Shown here piece by piece: positions 15,272 to 23,111 of a stretch of DNA of 27,400 nucleotides. The position numbers and the translations under genes were made by a program. A model generated the notes under the pieces. The model saw only the letters and a list, made by a program, of their open reading frames with translations, had not been told where the DNA came from and did not search any database. The first letter of the stretch is position 1, and each line of letters begins with the position of its first letter. Origin of the DNA: UBA8437 sp003445035 (GTDB lineage Bacteria; Planctomycetota; Planctomycetia; Planctomycetales; Planctomycetaceae); the NCBI GenBank assembly GCA_937901285.1, contig CALCHI010000014.1, positions 1-27,400 of the forward strand, given 5' to 3'.

Positions 15272-15625
15272 TCAGCCGGTGGCAACCATCGGCGAGCGAC
15301 CGGAGTTGCCGCTGGGACGAACGGGTTGAGCCGACAACGGCACGAACCGGATTCGGCCGCCACAGAGCTTGCAGGCGACCCGTGCGAGGCGGTATCGCCA
15401 GTTGGCGCGAAGTTCTTCCAGGCAATGGGGGCACTCGGCGAAAAATCCCACGACTCGCGAGGCGGGGCTGTCAGGATCGAGCAGGAAGTGTCCGTGGCAG
15501 AGTTTGCATTCCACGTGAGCTCCGGCGTACTTGCGGGCCACTCGCAGTTCCTGTCGACAGTGAGGGCACTCGAACAGGAATCCACCGGGTTCGACCTGCT
15601 GGCAGTCGGTGTCGGGGTGCATCAT
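15272..15625 (-). CDS. Tandem zinc-ribbon protein (117 aa), unknown function
   Basis: Two copies of a ~30-residue unit are seen, at about 18-47 and 63-92. Each has C-P-H-C, then 16 residues, then C-K-L-C, with matching flanks (E-C-P-H-C before, C-K-L-C-x-G after). The eight cysteines (20, 23, 40, 43; 65, 68, 85, 88) should hold two Zn2+ ions. The units are close enough in sequence to suggest an internal duplication. The start is ATG 15625, fixed by AGGAG five bases upstream; the frame is open to GTG 15664 but that has no site. The C-terminal ~20 residues are Pro/Ser-rich. It lies 35 bases downstream of the PQQ propeller gene and is probably co-transcribed. Nucleic-acid or protein binding is inferred; no partner is evident. 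Confidence 0.8.
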   Translation of the reverse strand: MMHPDTDCQQVEPGGFLFECPHCRQELRVARKYAGAHVECKLCHGHFLLDPDSPASRVVGFFAECPHCLEELRANWRYRLARVACKLCGGRIRFVPLSAQPVRPSGNSGRSPMVATG

Positions 15626-15660
15626 GAGACTCCTGCGGTCGGGACTCGCCGGTGAGTGGG

Positions 15661-16932
15661 TCACTTGTCTTCGGATCGGGCCTCGAGACAGATCAACCGG
15701 TGGAATGTGCGGAAGTAGAGTCGGCCGCCGGCCACCGAGGGAGTCGAGTGGCAGGGATCACCCAGTGGCACCCGTCCCAGCAGCTTGTACTGGGGGCTGG
15801 CGGCAACGATGACGACGTCGCCCTTTTCGTCGACACCGTAGATCTTGCCATCGATACAGATCGGCGACCCGCTGTAGTTGCCGCCGATTCGCTTGGTCCA
15901 GACATCACGTCCGCTGGATAACTCGACGCAACTGAAGACGCCTTCGTCGTTCCACTCGTAGAGGTGGTCCTTGTAGATGATCGGGGTGGTGACATACGGC
16001 AAGTAGCGCTTTCGGGTCCAGACGGTACGGCCGCTGGTGTCGACGGCTCGCTGCAGCACACCAAAACGTCCACCCTGTCCGCAACTGGCGACGACCAGCC
16101 CGTTGGCGTAGACCGGCGAGGCGACCGTTCGCAGGGGGAAGGCTTGGGTGGCCCAGTTCTGGCGGCCGGTGCGAGGATCGAGGCTGCTGATACCGGACTC
16201 TCCGCTGACGCAGATCAACTGTGCCGGCTTGTTCTTTTCCCGGATGATCAGCGGAGTCGCGTAGGACGTGCGGCCCGACTTGAACTTCCTCAGCCGGCTC
16301 CACACCGTTCGCCCGGTTCGCCGATCGAGTGCCAGGATCGAACTGGGGCCGTCCTGGTCGTTGGGGACGATCAGCAGGTCTTCGAAGACGATCGGCGAGG
16401 CACCCAGTCCGTGCTGGCTCTCGTAGGGACCCAGCACGCGTCGCCAGACCAGGTGTCCGTCGAAGTCGTAGGCCGTGACCGTGTACCGTTCCTTGTCGGC
16501 AAATGCGACATAGACCTTCTGGGTGTCCACACAGGGAGTGCTGGAAGCCCAACTGTTTCTGAGGTGCTTGCGGCTGCGATTCATGCCGATTCGGCGTGTC
16601 CAGCGGGTGTCACCGGTTTCGGCGTCGAGACAAAAAAGGTGCCTCATGGCACCCTGGTCGACGGCTGACGTGACAAATAGCCGGCGACCCCGGATCACGG
16701 CCGCCCCGTGCCCTTCACCGGGCAACTTGATGTTGAAGCTGTAGTCTCCGGGACTCCACGTGGTGGGAATCCCTTTCAGCGGGCTGAATCCACTGCCGTT
16801 GGGACCCCGGTAACGGGTCCAATCGGCGGCGTTGGCAGTGTGGGTGGCGAGGAGGGACAGGATGACTGTGACCACACTGACCAGGGGTCGGGTGGTCGGG
16901 ACCGGAGACAGAGTCGACAGGTGACGGGTCAT
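15661..16932 (-). CDS. Secreted PQQ-type beta-propeller protein
   Basis: The 423-residue protein starts at ATG 16932. A signal peptide (about 1-36, core V-V-T-V-I-L-S-L-L-A, likely cut after A-N-A) is followed by W-T-R-Y-R-G-P-N-G-S-G-F. That is the typical entry sequence of planctomycete propellers of the PQQ/BamB-like class. Repeated blades of the form L-D-x-x-T-G-x-x-x-W are seen (for example L-D-A-E-T-G-D-T-R-W, L-D-R-R-T-G-R-T-V-W, L-D-P-R-T-G-R-Q-N-W). No alcohol dehydrogenase catalytic region is evident. The role is probably scaffolding or binding in the envelope; bound PQQ is not implied. GAGGAG lies 11 bases upstream of the ATG. It diverges from the sigma-54 activator and has a paralogue at 20028-21311. 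Confidence 0.87.
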   Translation of the reverse strand: MTRHLSTLSPVPTTRPLVSVVTVILSLLATHTANAADWTRYRGPNGSGFSPLKGIPTTWSPGDYSFNIKLPGEGHGAAVIRGRRLFVTSAVDQGAMRHLFCLDAETGDTRWTRRIGMNRSRKHLRNSWASSTPCVDTQKVYVAFADKERYTVTAYDFDGHLVWRRVLGPYESQHGLGASPIVFEDLLIVPNDQDGPSSILALDRRTGRTVWSRLRKFKSGRTSYATPLIIREKNKPAQLICVSGESGISSLDPRTGRQNWATQAFPLRTVASPVYANGLVVASCGQGGRFGVLQRAVDTSGRTVWTRKRYLPYVTTPIIYKDHLYEWNDEGVFSCVELSSGRDVWTKRIGGNYSGSPICIDGKIYGVDEKGDVVIVAASPQYKLLGRVPLGDPCHSTPSVAGGRLYFRTFHRLICLEARSEDK

Positions 16933-17103
16933 CGGCAGAGAAGCTCCTCGAGCATTTGTCAGGTAGACGAATCGCACGACCGGCCTAGGATGGTCGATGC
17001 CCGGCGGTGTTGCAAGAGCGTCCCTTGCGGCCACTTCTGACGGTCCAGTATCCTCAATGGACCATTCGGAACCGAAGCCGGATGGGAGAGGATCTGCGAC
17101 AAT

Positions 17104-19128
17104 ATGACGAACCAGTCCGATTCCGCGGCCTCCTACCTGGTCGTGCGAGATGGTAACCAGTGGCGGGACGTGTTCCGCCTGATGCTCGGCCAGGTCACGA
17201 CCGTTGGTCGTTCCTCGACCAACCGCGTGGTGGTTCGTGACGAGGTTTGCAGCAGGAACCACTGCGAGGTGTTCCAGAGTGGCGATCGTTGGCTGCTGCG
17301 AGACCTGGGCAGCCGCAACGGCACCCTGGTCAATGGCGTGACAGTCGAAGAGGACTGGCCACTCGAGGAGGGCCAGATCATCCAGATTGGTAACTGTGAT
17401 CTCGGCTTCACCTCCGACCTGCTCCACGCGTTCCCCGAGCCCGAATCGACCAGCCAGGACAACACGGCCGACACGGCCGAGATGATGGTCTTCGATGATC
17501 CGTCACCGGAGTCTGAACCCGAAATCGTGGATCGGCGTCGGGAGAACCGTTTTCGGGACCAGGCATCGACGACCGGTGGCGAACCGGATGGTGAACCGGG
17601 TTCCCAGCGAACCAGCCGCGACCTGACCTCGCTGTACCGGTTGGCGTTGGACATGGGGGCCGCCCGTGATGCCGAACAATTGGCCCACGTGGTTCTCGAC
17701 GGTTTGTTTGCCGGAACGAGGGCCGATATCGGGGCGGTGCTGTTGTTGCCCAAGGGACTCAGAAACCGGCCGCGTTCCGATGAACTCCGTGTTGCAGCCT
17801 ATCGCTCGGTCAAGGACCTCCCCTACCAGAAGGTCTCCGACTATCTCTCCAGCACGGTACTGGTTGAGGCGGAAGCGGTTCTGGCCCGCGATGTGGCTGA
17901 CGACAGCAAACTGGTCGACCGCGACAGTCTCGGTCAGATCCACGCCCAGAGTGTGATCTGTGCCCCCCTGATCGCTCGTGAGGTGACCTTCGGCGTGATC
18001 CACCTCTATTCGACCGACCGCGAGAATCTGCTCGAGTCGAACGATCTGGAATTCTCTCTTGCGGTTGCCGACCAGTTGGCCGTTGCGTTGGACGGAATGC
18101 AGGACCGTGAATCCCTGGTCAAAGGGCTCGCGCAGGTGCAGGGCGAGAACGAGTCGTTGCGGAGTCAGTTGGCGATCGACAGCGAACTGGTCGGTGACAG
18201 CGAACAGATGGACCAGTTGCGGGGAATCATCGAACGGATCGCCTCGACCGATGCGACGGTGCTCGTGCGGGGCGAGAGTGGTGTGGGCAAGGAACTGGTC
18301 GCCCGGGCGATTCACTTTCGCAGCCGACGTCGCCAGGGCCCGTTCGTTTGCATGAACTGTGCGGCCCTGTCCGAGTCGCTGCTCGAGAGCGAGTTGTTCG
18401 GTCACGAGAAGGGGGCGTTCACCGGGGCGACCGATCGCAAGCCGGGAAAATTCGAACAGTCGGACGGCGGCACGTTGTTCCTCGACGAGGTCGGCGAGAT
18501 GCCCCCGGCGATCCAGGCCAAGTTTCTCCGCGCCCTGGAAGGACACCCCTTTGAACGCGTGGGGGGACGGACGGCCGTTGATGCCGATGTGCGAGTGGTG
18601 GCCGCCACCAACCGAGATCTCGAGGAAGCCGTCGCCGAAGGCACGTTCCGCAAGGACCTCTACTACCGCCTGTTCGTCGTCGAAATCCAGGTGGCTCCGC
18701 TCCGAGAGCATCCCGAGGACATCGTTCAGTTGGCCCATTTCTTCTGTGACCAGTTTGTCAAGAAGTCGGGTCGGGAGATCAGCGGTTTCACACCGGGAGC
18801 CTTGGCGGCGTTGAAGGTATACGACTGGCCGGGGAATGTCCGTGAACTGAGGAACGCGGTCGAGCGGACGGTGATCCTGTGTGCCGGTGACCAGATCTCC
18901 GAGACCGATATTCAGCTTTCGACCCTGGCGACGTCTGAAGCGGCTTCCACCTCGACGTCGGTCGTTCCAAGCGGCGGCAACATGTCGCTGGAGACGCTCG
19001 AGCAGCAGCACATCATGGCGGTACTCGAGTCGACCGAGTGGAACAAGTCGCAGGCTGCCCGCATCCTGGGCATCGAGCGGTCGACGCTGGACCGCAAGTT
19101 GAAGCGGTATCAAGTCAGCCGTCCGTAG
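17104..19128 (+). CDS. Sigma-54-dependent activator with FHA and GAF domains
   Basis: The 674-residue protein should activate sigma-54 promoters by ATP hydrolysis. An FHA domain (about 12-100) has V-G-R-S-S-T-N-R, S-R-N-H-C-E-V and L-G-S-R-N-G-T. A low-complexity acidic linker (about 110-170) precedes a GAF-like sensor (about 172-335). The AAA+ domain (about 360-590) carries Walker A G-E-S-G-V-G-K-E (390-397), the sigma-54 contact G-A-F-T-G-A (437-442) and Walker B G-T-L-F-L-D-E (456-462). A Fis-type helix-turn-helix (about 645-668) closes the protein. FHA domains bind phosphothreonine, so input from a Ser/Thr kinase is inferred in place of a receiver domain. All ATPase motifs are intact. The ATG at 17104 has GGGAGAGGA 11-12 bases upstream. 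No obvious -24/-12 sigma-54 promoter was found in the window. Confidence 0.95.
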   Translation: MTNQSDSAASYLVVRDGNQWRDVFRLMLGQVTTVGRSSTNRVVVRDEVCSRNHCEVFQSGDRWLLRDLGSRNGTLVNGVTVEEDWPLEEGQIIQIGNCDLGFTSDLLHAFPEPESTSQDNTADTAEMMVFDDPSPESEPEIVDRRRENRFRDQASTTGGEPDGEPGSQRTSRDLTSLYRLALDMGAARDAEQLAHVVLDGLFAGTRADIGAVLLLPKGLRNRPRSDELRVAAYRSVKDLPYQKVSDYLSSTVLVEAEAVLARDVADDSKLVDRDSLGQIHAQSVICAPLIAREVTFGVIHLYSTDRENLLESNDLEFSLAVADQLAVALDGMQDRESLVKGLAQVQGENESLRSQLAIDSELVGDSEQMDQLRGIIERIASTDATVLVRGESGVGKELVARAIHFRSRRRQGPFVCMNCAALSESLLESELFGHEKGAFTGATDRKPGKFEQSDGGTLFLDEVGEMPPAIQAKFLRALEGHPFERVGGRTAVDADVRVVAATNRDLEEAVAEGTFRKDLYYRLFVVEIQVAPLREHPEDIVQLAHFFCDQFVKKSGREISGFTPGALAALKVYDWPGNVRELRNAVERTVILCAGDQISETDIQLSTLATSEAASTSTSVVPSGGNMSLETLEQQHIMAVLESTEWNKSQAARILGIERSTLDRKLKRYQVSRP

Positions 19129-19187
19129 CCGGTTGCAACGACTTGACCGGTTGCGCCACCGTGTTCCCGGAATGGTTCGGAAAGTGT

Positions 19188-19216
19188 TTGACTTTCGCGA
19201 CACGTGGCGGGACAAT
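19188..19216 (+). promoter_or_regulatory. Sigma-70-type promoter candidate in the gap
   Basis: TTGACT (19188-19193, five of six) and GACAAT (19211-19216, four of six) are spaced by exactly 17 bases. Transcription would start near 19223, giving a leader of about 425 bases before the 90-codon gene at 19648, unless a separate RNA is made. Confidence 0.45.
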
Positions 19217-19385
19217 CGGCTTTGTCAGCACGTTTACGCTGCTTCGACACGACATCTTTGGTTCTCCTCACCACCGCGTTTTCCCCTCTTCTCACGCGAA
19301 TCCTCGACCTCTCAGTCTCGCGTGTTGCGGTTCGGTGCTGGCGGAATCCCAGTCGGGTTGGACAGTTCGATTGGATTCGGACAAG

Positions 19386-19400
19386 CGGGCCGATGGCCCG
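19386..19400 (+). other. Hairpin CGGGCC/GGCCCG in the gap
   Basis: A perfect six-base stem with a three-base loop (GAT), about 165 bases after the candidate promoter start. There is no T-run after it. Confidence 0.3.
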
Positions 19401-19558
19401 GTGATGGATCAGGACGGCGTGTTGGCTGGCGTCCAGTCGGCGCAGAGGGTGGTGATGAGCGTGAGTCCCGAGAGGGGCGGCGGTCCTCGGCTTCCTTCTC
19501 GACTGGTGGCCGGATCGGCCTCGCGACGGTCATTGACCTTGGAGTCGTGTGTCGGTCA

Positions 19559-19577
19559 ACAGCCCCGGATGGGCTGT
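19559..19577 (+). other. Hairpin ACAGCCC/GGGCTGT before the 90-aa gene
   Basis: A perfect seven-base stem with a five-base loop ends 70 bases before the ATG at 19648. It is followed by CATT rather than a T-run, so it is not a clear terminator. It could be a leader structure of the gene that follows. Confidence 0.35.
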
Positions 19578-19647
19578 CATTGGATGGAAGAGGGCGCAAG
19601 GAGGCGATGGACGACAGTGATTTGCAGCAGAGAGTGGAGCGCGCCGG

Positions 19648-19920
19648 ATGTCGACACCCTTCGAGGTGCCCCAGGGCTTGGAGACCGAAGCAGGTCTACC
19701 ATTGGATTATTTGTTTGCGGCCAATGTGGATCGGCCGTTCAAGATCGATCTGCATGACGAGATGGGGTTCAACCCCTTCGAAAAGACCGAGTCGAAGCCG
19801 GGTTCTGAGGACAAGGTCCAGATCCTGGCCGCTCGTTACGCAGCGGGATTGCCGCTGTGGCACGAGGAAGACTGCGTCGATCACGGTCCCGGACGGATGC
19901 TGTTCGACGTCGACGCCTGA
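19648..19920 (+). CDS. Small protein of unknown function (90 aa)
   Basis: I do not recognise the family. The sequence is acidic and balanced in composition, unlike the Arg/Ser-rich chance frames around it, which argues that it is real. It is soluble, without signal peptide or membrane segment. Visible parts are F-K-I-D-L-H-D-E-M-G-F-N-P-F-E-K near the middle, K-V-Q-I-L-A-A-R-Y-A-A-G-L-P-L-W (a helix ending in a Trp) and E-E-D-C-V-D-H-G-P near the end. The start is ATG 19648 with GAGTGGAG weakly placed 9-16 bases upstream. It sits downstream of the sigma-54 activator on the same strand, separated by the 519-base gap, and converges on the PQQ propeller gene. Confidence 0.65.
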   Translation: MSTPFEVPQGLETEAGLPLDYLFAANVDRPFKIDLHDEMGFNPFEKTESKPGSEDKVQILAARYAAGLPLWHEEDCVDHGPGRMLFDVDA

Positions 19921-19952
19921 TCGGGCGCTTGCTCGGGGTTCACGCGAACCGT

Positions 19953-19989
19953 CCGGCCGGTGGAGCTGTCTGGCTCCACCGTGGGCCGG
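19953..19989. terminator. Strong hairpin between convergent genes
   Basis: CCGGCC plus GGTGGAGC pair with GCTCCACC and, after a three-base bulge, GGCCGG. The result is about 14 base pairs around a six-base loop. It lies between the stop at 19920 (plus) and the stop at 20028 (minus), where a bidirectional terminator is expected. There is no T-run on either side. An overlapping alternative stem, GGGCC/GGCCC (19983-19996), would compete with the outer part. Confidence 0.5.
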
Positions 19990-20027
19990 CTGGCCCGCGG
20001 TGCGTCGGTCGACCTTCCGGGAATCGG

Positions 20028-21311
20028 CTACTCCTGGATGCGGAACAGCCGATTTTCGGTCCGGATGAAAATCGCGTTGTCGGCGACGGCATAAGTGGCG
20101 TACGTGCGACCATCCAGCTGGTTGCGGCCCAGTTCGACAAACTCGCGTCCCGGCTTCAGCACGAACCCTCGCCCGGCTTCGCTTTGAATGAAGATCTTGC
20201 CATCGGCGAACGTGGGTGAGGACGAATACTTGCCGCCGATCCGCTTGCGGTAGTGCAATTTTCCGGTGAGGGCATCCAGGCAACTGGCGATCCCGGTGTC
20301 ACTGATCAGGAACAGTTCGTTCTTGATCAGCAGAGCCGACGGGGTATGGGGCACGTTGGCCTTGGAGGTCTGTTTCCAGACGACGTGGGTCTCTGTGACA
20401 TCCCCGGTTCCAGTCGGACGAATGGCGAACAACGTCGGCACTCCCCATCCGCTGCAGACATAAACCAGTCCATGACCGTAGATTGGTCGAGGGATCACCG
20501 AGTAACCGTCTCCGTAGAGGACTCGCCAGATCTCCTTGCCGGTCTTTGGTTCGTAGGCGGCGACCAGTCCGGTGCCGGGACAGACGATCTGTTTCTTGCC
20601 CTTGACGTCGATCACCAACGGCGTGGAAAACGAGAACTTACGGGGCAGGTCGAGCGTACGATCGGTCTTCCAGGCGATCTTGCCGTTGCGGCAATCGATC
20701 GCCGCGACGTAGTCGACGTCCTGGCCGTCACAGATGACCACCATCAGCCCGTCGACAAGTGCCGGCGATCCGCCGTTGCCGTGCTGGGGCACGTAGGCCA
20801 GGTCCTGCATCTTCCAGGCGATACGTCCGGATGCCAGGTCCAGTGCCGCGGTGCCCTCGGTGCCGAAATGCACGTACAGCTTCTTGCCGTCACTGATGGG
20901 AGTCGGGCTGGCATGGCTGTTCTTGGAATGCAGCAGTCCACGGGTCGACACGTGGTTGCGGGCAAACACTTCCTGGTCCCAGACGGTCTTGCCGGTTTTG
21001 ATGTCCAGGCAGATGGCTCGCAATGACTGGTCATCGGGTCCGCCTCCGGTCTTGGCCACCGCGGTGGTCAAGTACAGCCTGTTGGCGACCACGATCGGAC
21101 TCGACCAGCCCTTGCCGGCGATCGGGACTTGCCAGGCCACGTGATCGGTCTGGTTCCAGGTGATCGGCAGCCCGGCGGCCTGGGCGTGGCCGTCACCCGT
21201 GGCACCGCGGAATTGTGAGATATCGGCCGCGGTGACCGTGTCGGTGACGATCAGTGTTGCCAGGGCAGCCAGGATCAGAAACGGAGCTGGAGAAAGTCGT
21301 CCGAGTGGCAT
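20028..21311 (-). CDS. Secreted PQQ-type beta-propeller protein (second copy)
   Basis: The 427-residue product starts at ATG 21311, supported by AGGAG seven bases upstream. The signal peptide core is F-L-I-L-A-A-L-A-T-L-I-V with likely cleavage before A-D-I-S-Q-F-R-G. The mature start A-D-x-x-x-(F/Y)-R-G parallels the propeller at 15661-16932. Blades include L-D-I-K-T-G-K-T-V-W, L-D-L-A-S-G-R-I-A-W, I-D-C-R-N-G-K-I-A-W and Y-E-P-K-T-G-K-E-I-W. It is probably an envelope binding or scaffold protein without enzymatic activity. It is the last gene of the minus-strand run that begins at 25464, 79 bases after greA. Confidence 0.88.
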   Translation of the reverse strand: MPLGRLSPAPFLILAALATLIVTDTVTAADISQFRGATGDGHAQAAGLPITWNQTDHVAWQVPIAGKGWSSPIVVANRLYLTTAVAKTGGGPDDQSLRAICLDIKTGKTVWDQEVFARNHVSTRGLLHSKNSHASPTPISDGKKLYVHFGTEGTAALDLASGRIAWKMQDLAYVPQHGNGGSPALVDGLMVVICDGQDVDYVAAIDCRNGKIAWKTDRTLDLPRKFSFSTPLVIDVKGKKQIVCPGTGLVAAYEPKTGKEIWRVLYGDGYSVIPRPIYGHGLVYVCSGWGVPTLFAIRPTGTGDVTETHVVWKQTSKANVPHTPSALLIKNELFLISDTGIASCLDALTGKLHYRKRIGGKYSSSPTFADGKIFIQSEAGRGFVLKPGREFVELGRNQLDGRTYATYAVADNAIFIRTENRLFRIQE

Positions 21312-21390
21312 GGGAGTCTCCTGGGGGCGTGGAACCGCCCGGGGACCGGGCAGTGGTAGGATGCGGGAAAGTTTCGTGTGGGTGGTCGGT

Positions 21391-21870
21391 TCAGGACTCT
21401 TCGAACGATACGACCTCGTATCGTAACACACCGATCGGTGCTTCGTACTCGGCCTGGTCTCCGGCCTTCTTGCCCATCAGGGCACTCGCCAGAGGACTGG
21501 TTGTCAGGATCTTCATCACTTCGTCGGCATAATCCTCTTCGCCTGGGCCGACGAACTCGTACTGTTCGATGTCGCCATCATCAAGATTCTTGACGGTCAC
21601 ACGGCTACCGAAGGTGATCACGTCCTTGGGCAGCTTGCTCTTGTCAACGATCTCGCAGTGGGAGAGTTTGTTCTTGAGCTGGTTGAGCTTGGCTTCGAGC
21701 ATCCCCAGCGTTTCCCGCTGGCCGTGATACTCGGCGTTCTCCTTCAGGTCGCCCTCGGCCCGTGCCTCGGCCACCTTCTCTCGCACGTCCGGAATCCGCT
21801 CGTCTTCGATTACCCGGATTTCCTCCCGCAACTTGCTGTAGCCCTCTTCGGAGATCGGCTGTCGGTCCAT
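21391..21870 (-). CDS. greA: Transcription elongation factor GreA
   Basis: GreA enters the secondary channel of RNA polymerase and stimulates cleavage of backtracked transcripts. At 159 residues it matches the family (158 in E. coli). The N-terminal coiled coil carries the tip residues in A-E-G-D-L-K-E-N-A-E-Y (D41, E44), at the same positions as in E. coli GreA. The C-terminal FKBP-like domain includes F-G-S-R-V-T-V-K-N-L, and the end P-I-G-V-L-R-Y-E-V corresponds to the usual closing strand. The start is ATG 21870 with GAGGA about 9 bases upstream. It sits inside what looks like a sugar-conversion gene run, 52 bases after the oxidoreductase, an unusual place for a core transcription factor. 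Confidence 0.95.
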   Translation of the reverse strand: MDRQPISEEGYSKLREEIRVIEDERIPDVREKVAEARAEGDLKENAEYHGQRETLGMLEAKLNQLKNKLSHCEIVDKSKLPKDVITFGSRVTVKNLDDGDIEQYEFVGPGEEDYADEVMKILTTSPLASALMGKKAGDQAEYEAPIGVLRYEVVSFEES

Positions 21871-21922
21871 CGATTGGGGTCCTCGTGTGGGTTGGTCGGA
21901 CGGTGTCGGGGTGGGAGGAAAT

Positions 21923-23062
21923 TCAGATCTCGGTCCATTGGCCGCTCTGGGCGCTGTCGAGCACCGCGTCACAGATCTTTTGCGTCTCGAGTGCGTCGCG
22001 GAATGTCGGAGAAGCCGGTTCGCCGGTCTCCAGGCTCTCGAGAAAATCGGCGACCTGGTGCACGAAGGTGTGTTCGTAACCGATCTGCAGCCCCGGCACC
22101 CACCACTTGTCCATGTACGGCATGTCGCCGTCGGTGACGTGGATCGATCGCCAGCCGCGGACGAGCGAATCGTCACGGTGGTCGAAGTAGGAGAGCCGGT
22201 GGAGGTCGTGAAGATCCCAGGAGATGGACGCGTGTTCGCCGTTGATCTCCAGTGTGTACAGCGCCTTGTGGCCTCTCGCGTAACGGGTCGACTCGAAGGT
22301 CGCCAGCGAACCGTTTTCGAAACGGGCCAGGAACGCACACGCGTCGTCGATCCCCACCTTCTGGACTTCACCGGTCAGTTGGTGAGTTCGCTCCTTGATG
22401 AAGGTCTCGGTCATGGCCGACACGGTGGAGATCCCACCGTTGAGCCAGATGGCCGTGTCGATGCAGTGAGCCAGCAGGTCGCCGGTGACACCGCTGCCGG
22501 CGGCATCGACATCAAGTCGCCACAGGGCCTCGCCGCCCTGCGGCAGGTCTTCCGAGATGGTCCAGTCCTGGAGGAAGACCGAACGGTAGTGGAAGATCTT
22601 GCCCAGCCGTCCTTCGTCGATCAACTGTTTTGCGAGCGACACGGCGGGCACACGTCGGTAGTTGTACCAGACCATGTTGGCCACGCCGGCCGCCTCGACC
22701 GCCTGGCACATTTCCTCGCCCTCGGCGGTGTCCATCGCCAGCGGCTTTTCACAGAGAATCATCTTGCCGGCATCGGCGGCGGCCAACGCGATTTCCCTGT
22801 GCAGGTTGTTGGGGACGCAGATATCGACCGCATCGATGTCGTCACGTTCGAGCAGAGCTCGCCAGTCGGTTTCGATGGTCTCGTAGCCCCAGTTGTCGGC
22901 AAACGCCTGGACACTCTCCTGGCTGCGGGCACAGGCGGCCTTGAGCACCGGTTGGTACTTGGTGTCAAAGAAGTTGCCGACCTTGCAGTAGGCGTTCGAG
23001 TGGGCCCGGCCCATGAAGCCGTAACCGATCATGCCGATGTTCAGGGGGGTTTTGTCACTCAT
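21923..23062 (-). CDS. Gfo/Idh/MocA-family oxidoreductase
   Basis: This is a 379-residue NAD(P)-dependent sugar or cyclitol dehydrogenase type. The Rossmann motif G-Y-G-F-M-G (13-18) is followed by the family signature C-E-K-P-L-A (104-109) with catalytic K106, and D-L-L-A-H-C-I-D (D195, H199) completes the active site. The start is ATG 23062; the frame continues 28 residues upstream without support. There is no signal peptide. It lies 49 bases downstream of the sugar isomerase/epimerase gene and both follow the cupin gene, so a common pathway (for example oxidation of a sugar or keto-sugar) is inferred. The substrate is not determinable by eye. Confidence 0.92.
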   Translation of the reverse strand: MSDKTPLNIGMIGYGFMGRAHSNAYCKVGNFFDTKYQPVLKAACARSQESVQAFADNWGYETIETDWRALLERDDIDAVDICVPNNLHREIALAAADAGKMILCEKPLAMDTAEGEEMCQAVEAAGVANMVWYNYRRVPAVSLAKQLIDEGRLGKIFHYRSVFLQDWTISEDLPQGGEALWRLDVDAAGSGVTGDLLAHCIDTAIWLNGGISTVSAMTETFIKERTHQLTGEVQKVGIDDACAFLARFENGSLATFESTRYARGHKALYTLEINGEHASISWDLHDLHRLSYFDHRDDSLVRGWRSIHVTDGDMPYMDKWWVPGLQIGYEHTFVHQVADFLESLETGEPASPTFRDALETQKICDAVLDSAQSGQWTEI

Positions 23063-23111
23063 CTGGCGGATCTTTTTCTCGAGGAGAACGAGGGCAGGGG
23101 AGGGGGGGGCA

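Larger units (their letters stand above)
19129..19647. other. 519-base stretch without a convincing gene
   Basis: All frames here give only Arg/Ser-rich or overlapping translations without recognisable domains. It holds a promoter-like pair on the plus strand (19188-19216) and two perfect-stem hairpins (19386-19400 and 19559-19577). The following 90-codon gene starts at 19648. It could be a long leader, a small RNA, or decayed coding sequence; the sequence does not decide. Confidence 0.5.

Noticed and set aside
14320..15585. 421-residue minus-strand ORF
   Set aside because: It is antisense to pheS and overlaps the zinc-ribbon gene in another frame.
17503..19215. 570-residue minus-strand ORF
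   Set aside because: It is the antisense shadow of the sigma-54 activator, which carries every expected ATPase motif.
19133..20068. 311-residue plus-strand ORF across the gap and the 90-residue gene
   Set aside because: Composition is Arg/Ser/Gly/Trp-rich without domains, and it overlaps the better 90-residue frame and the terminator hairpin.
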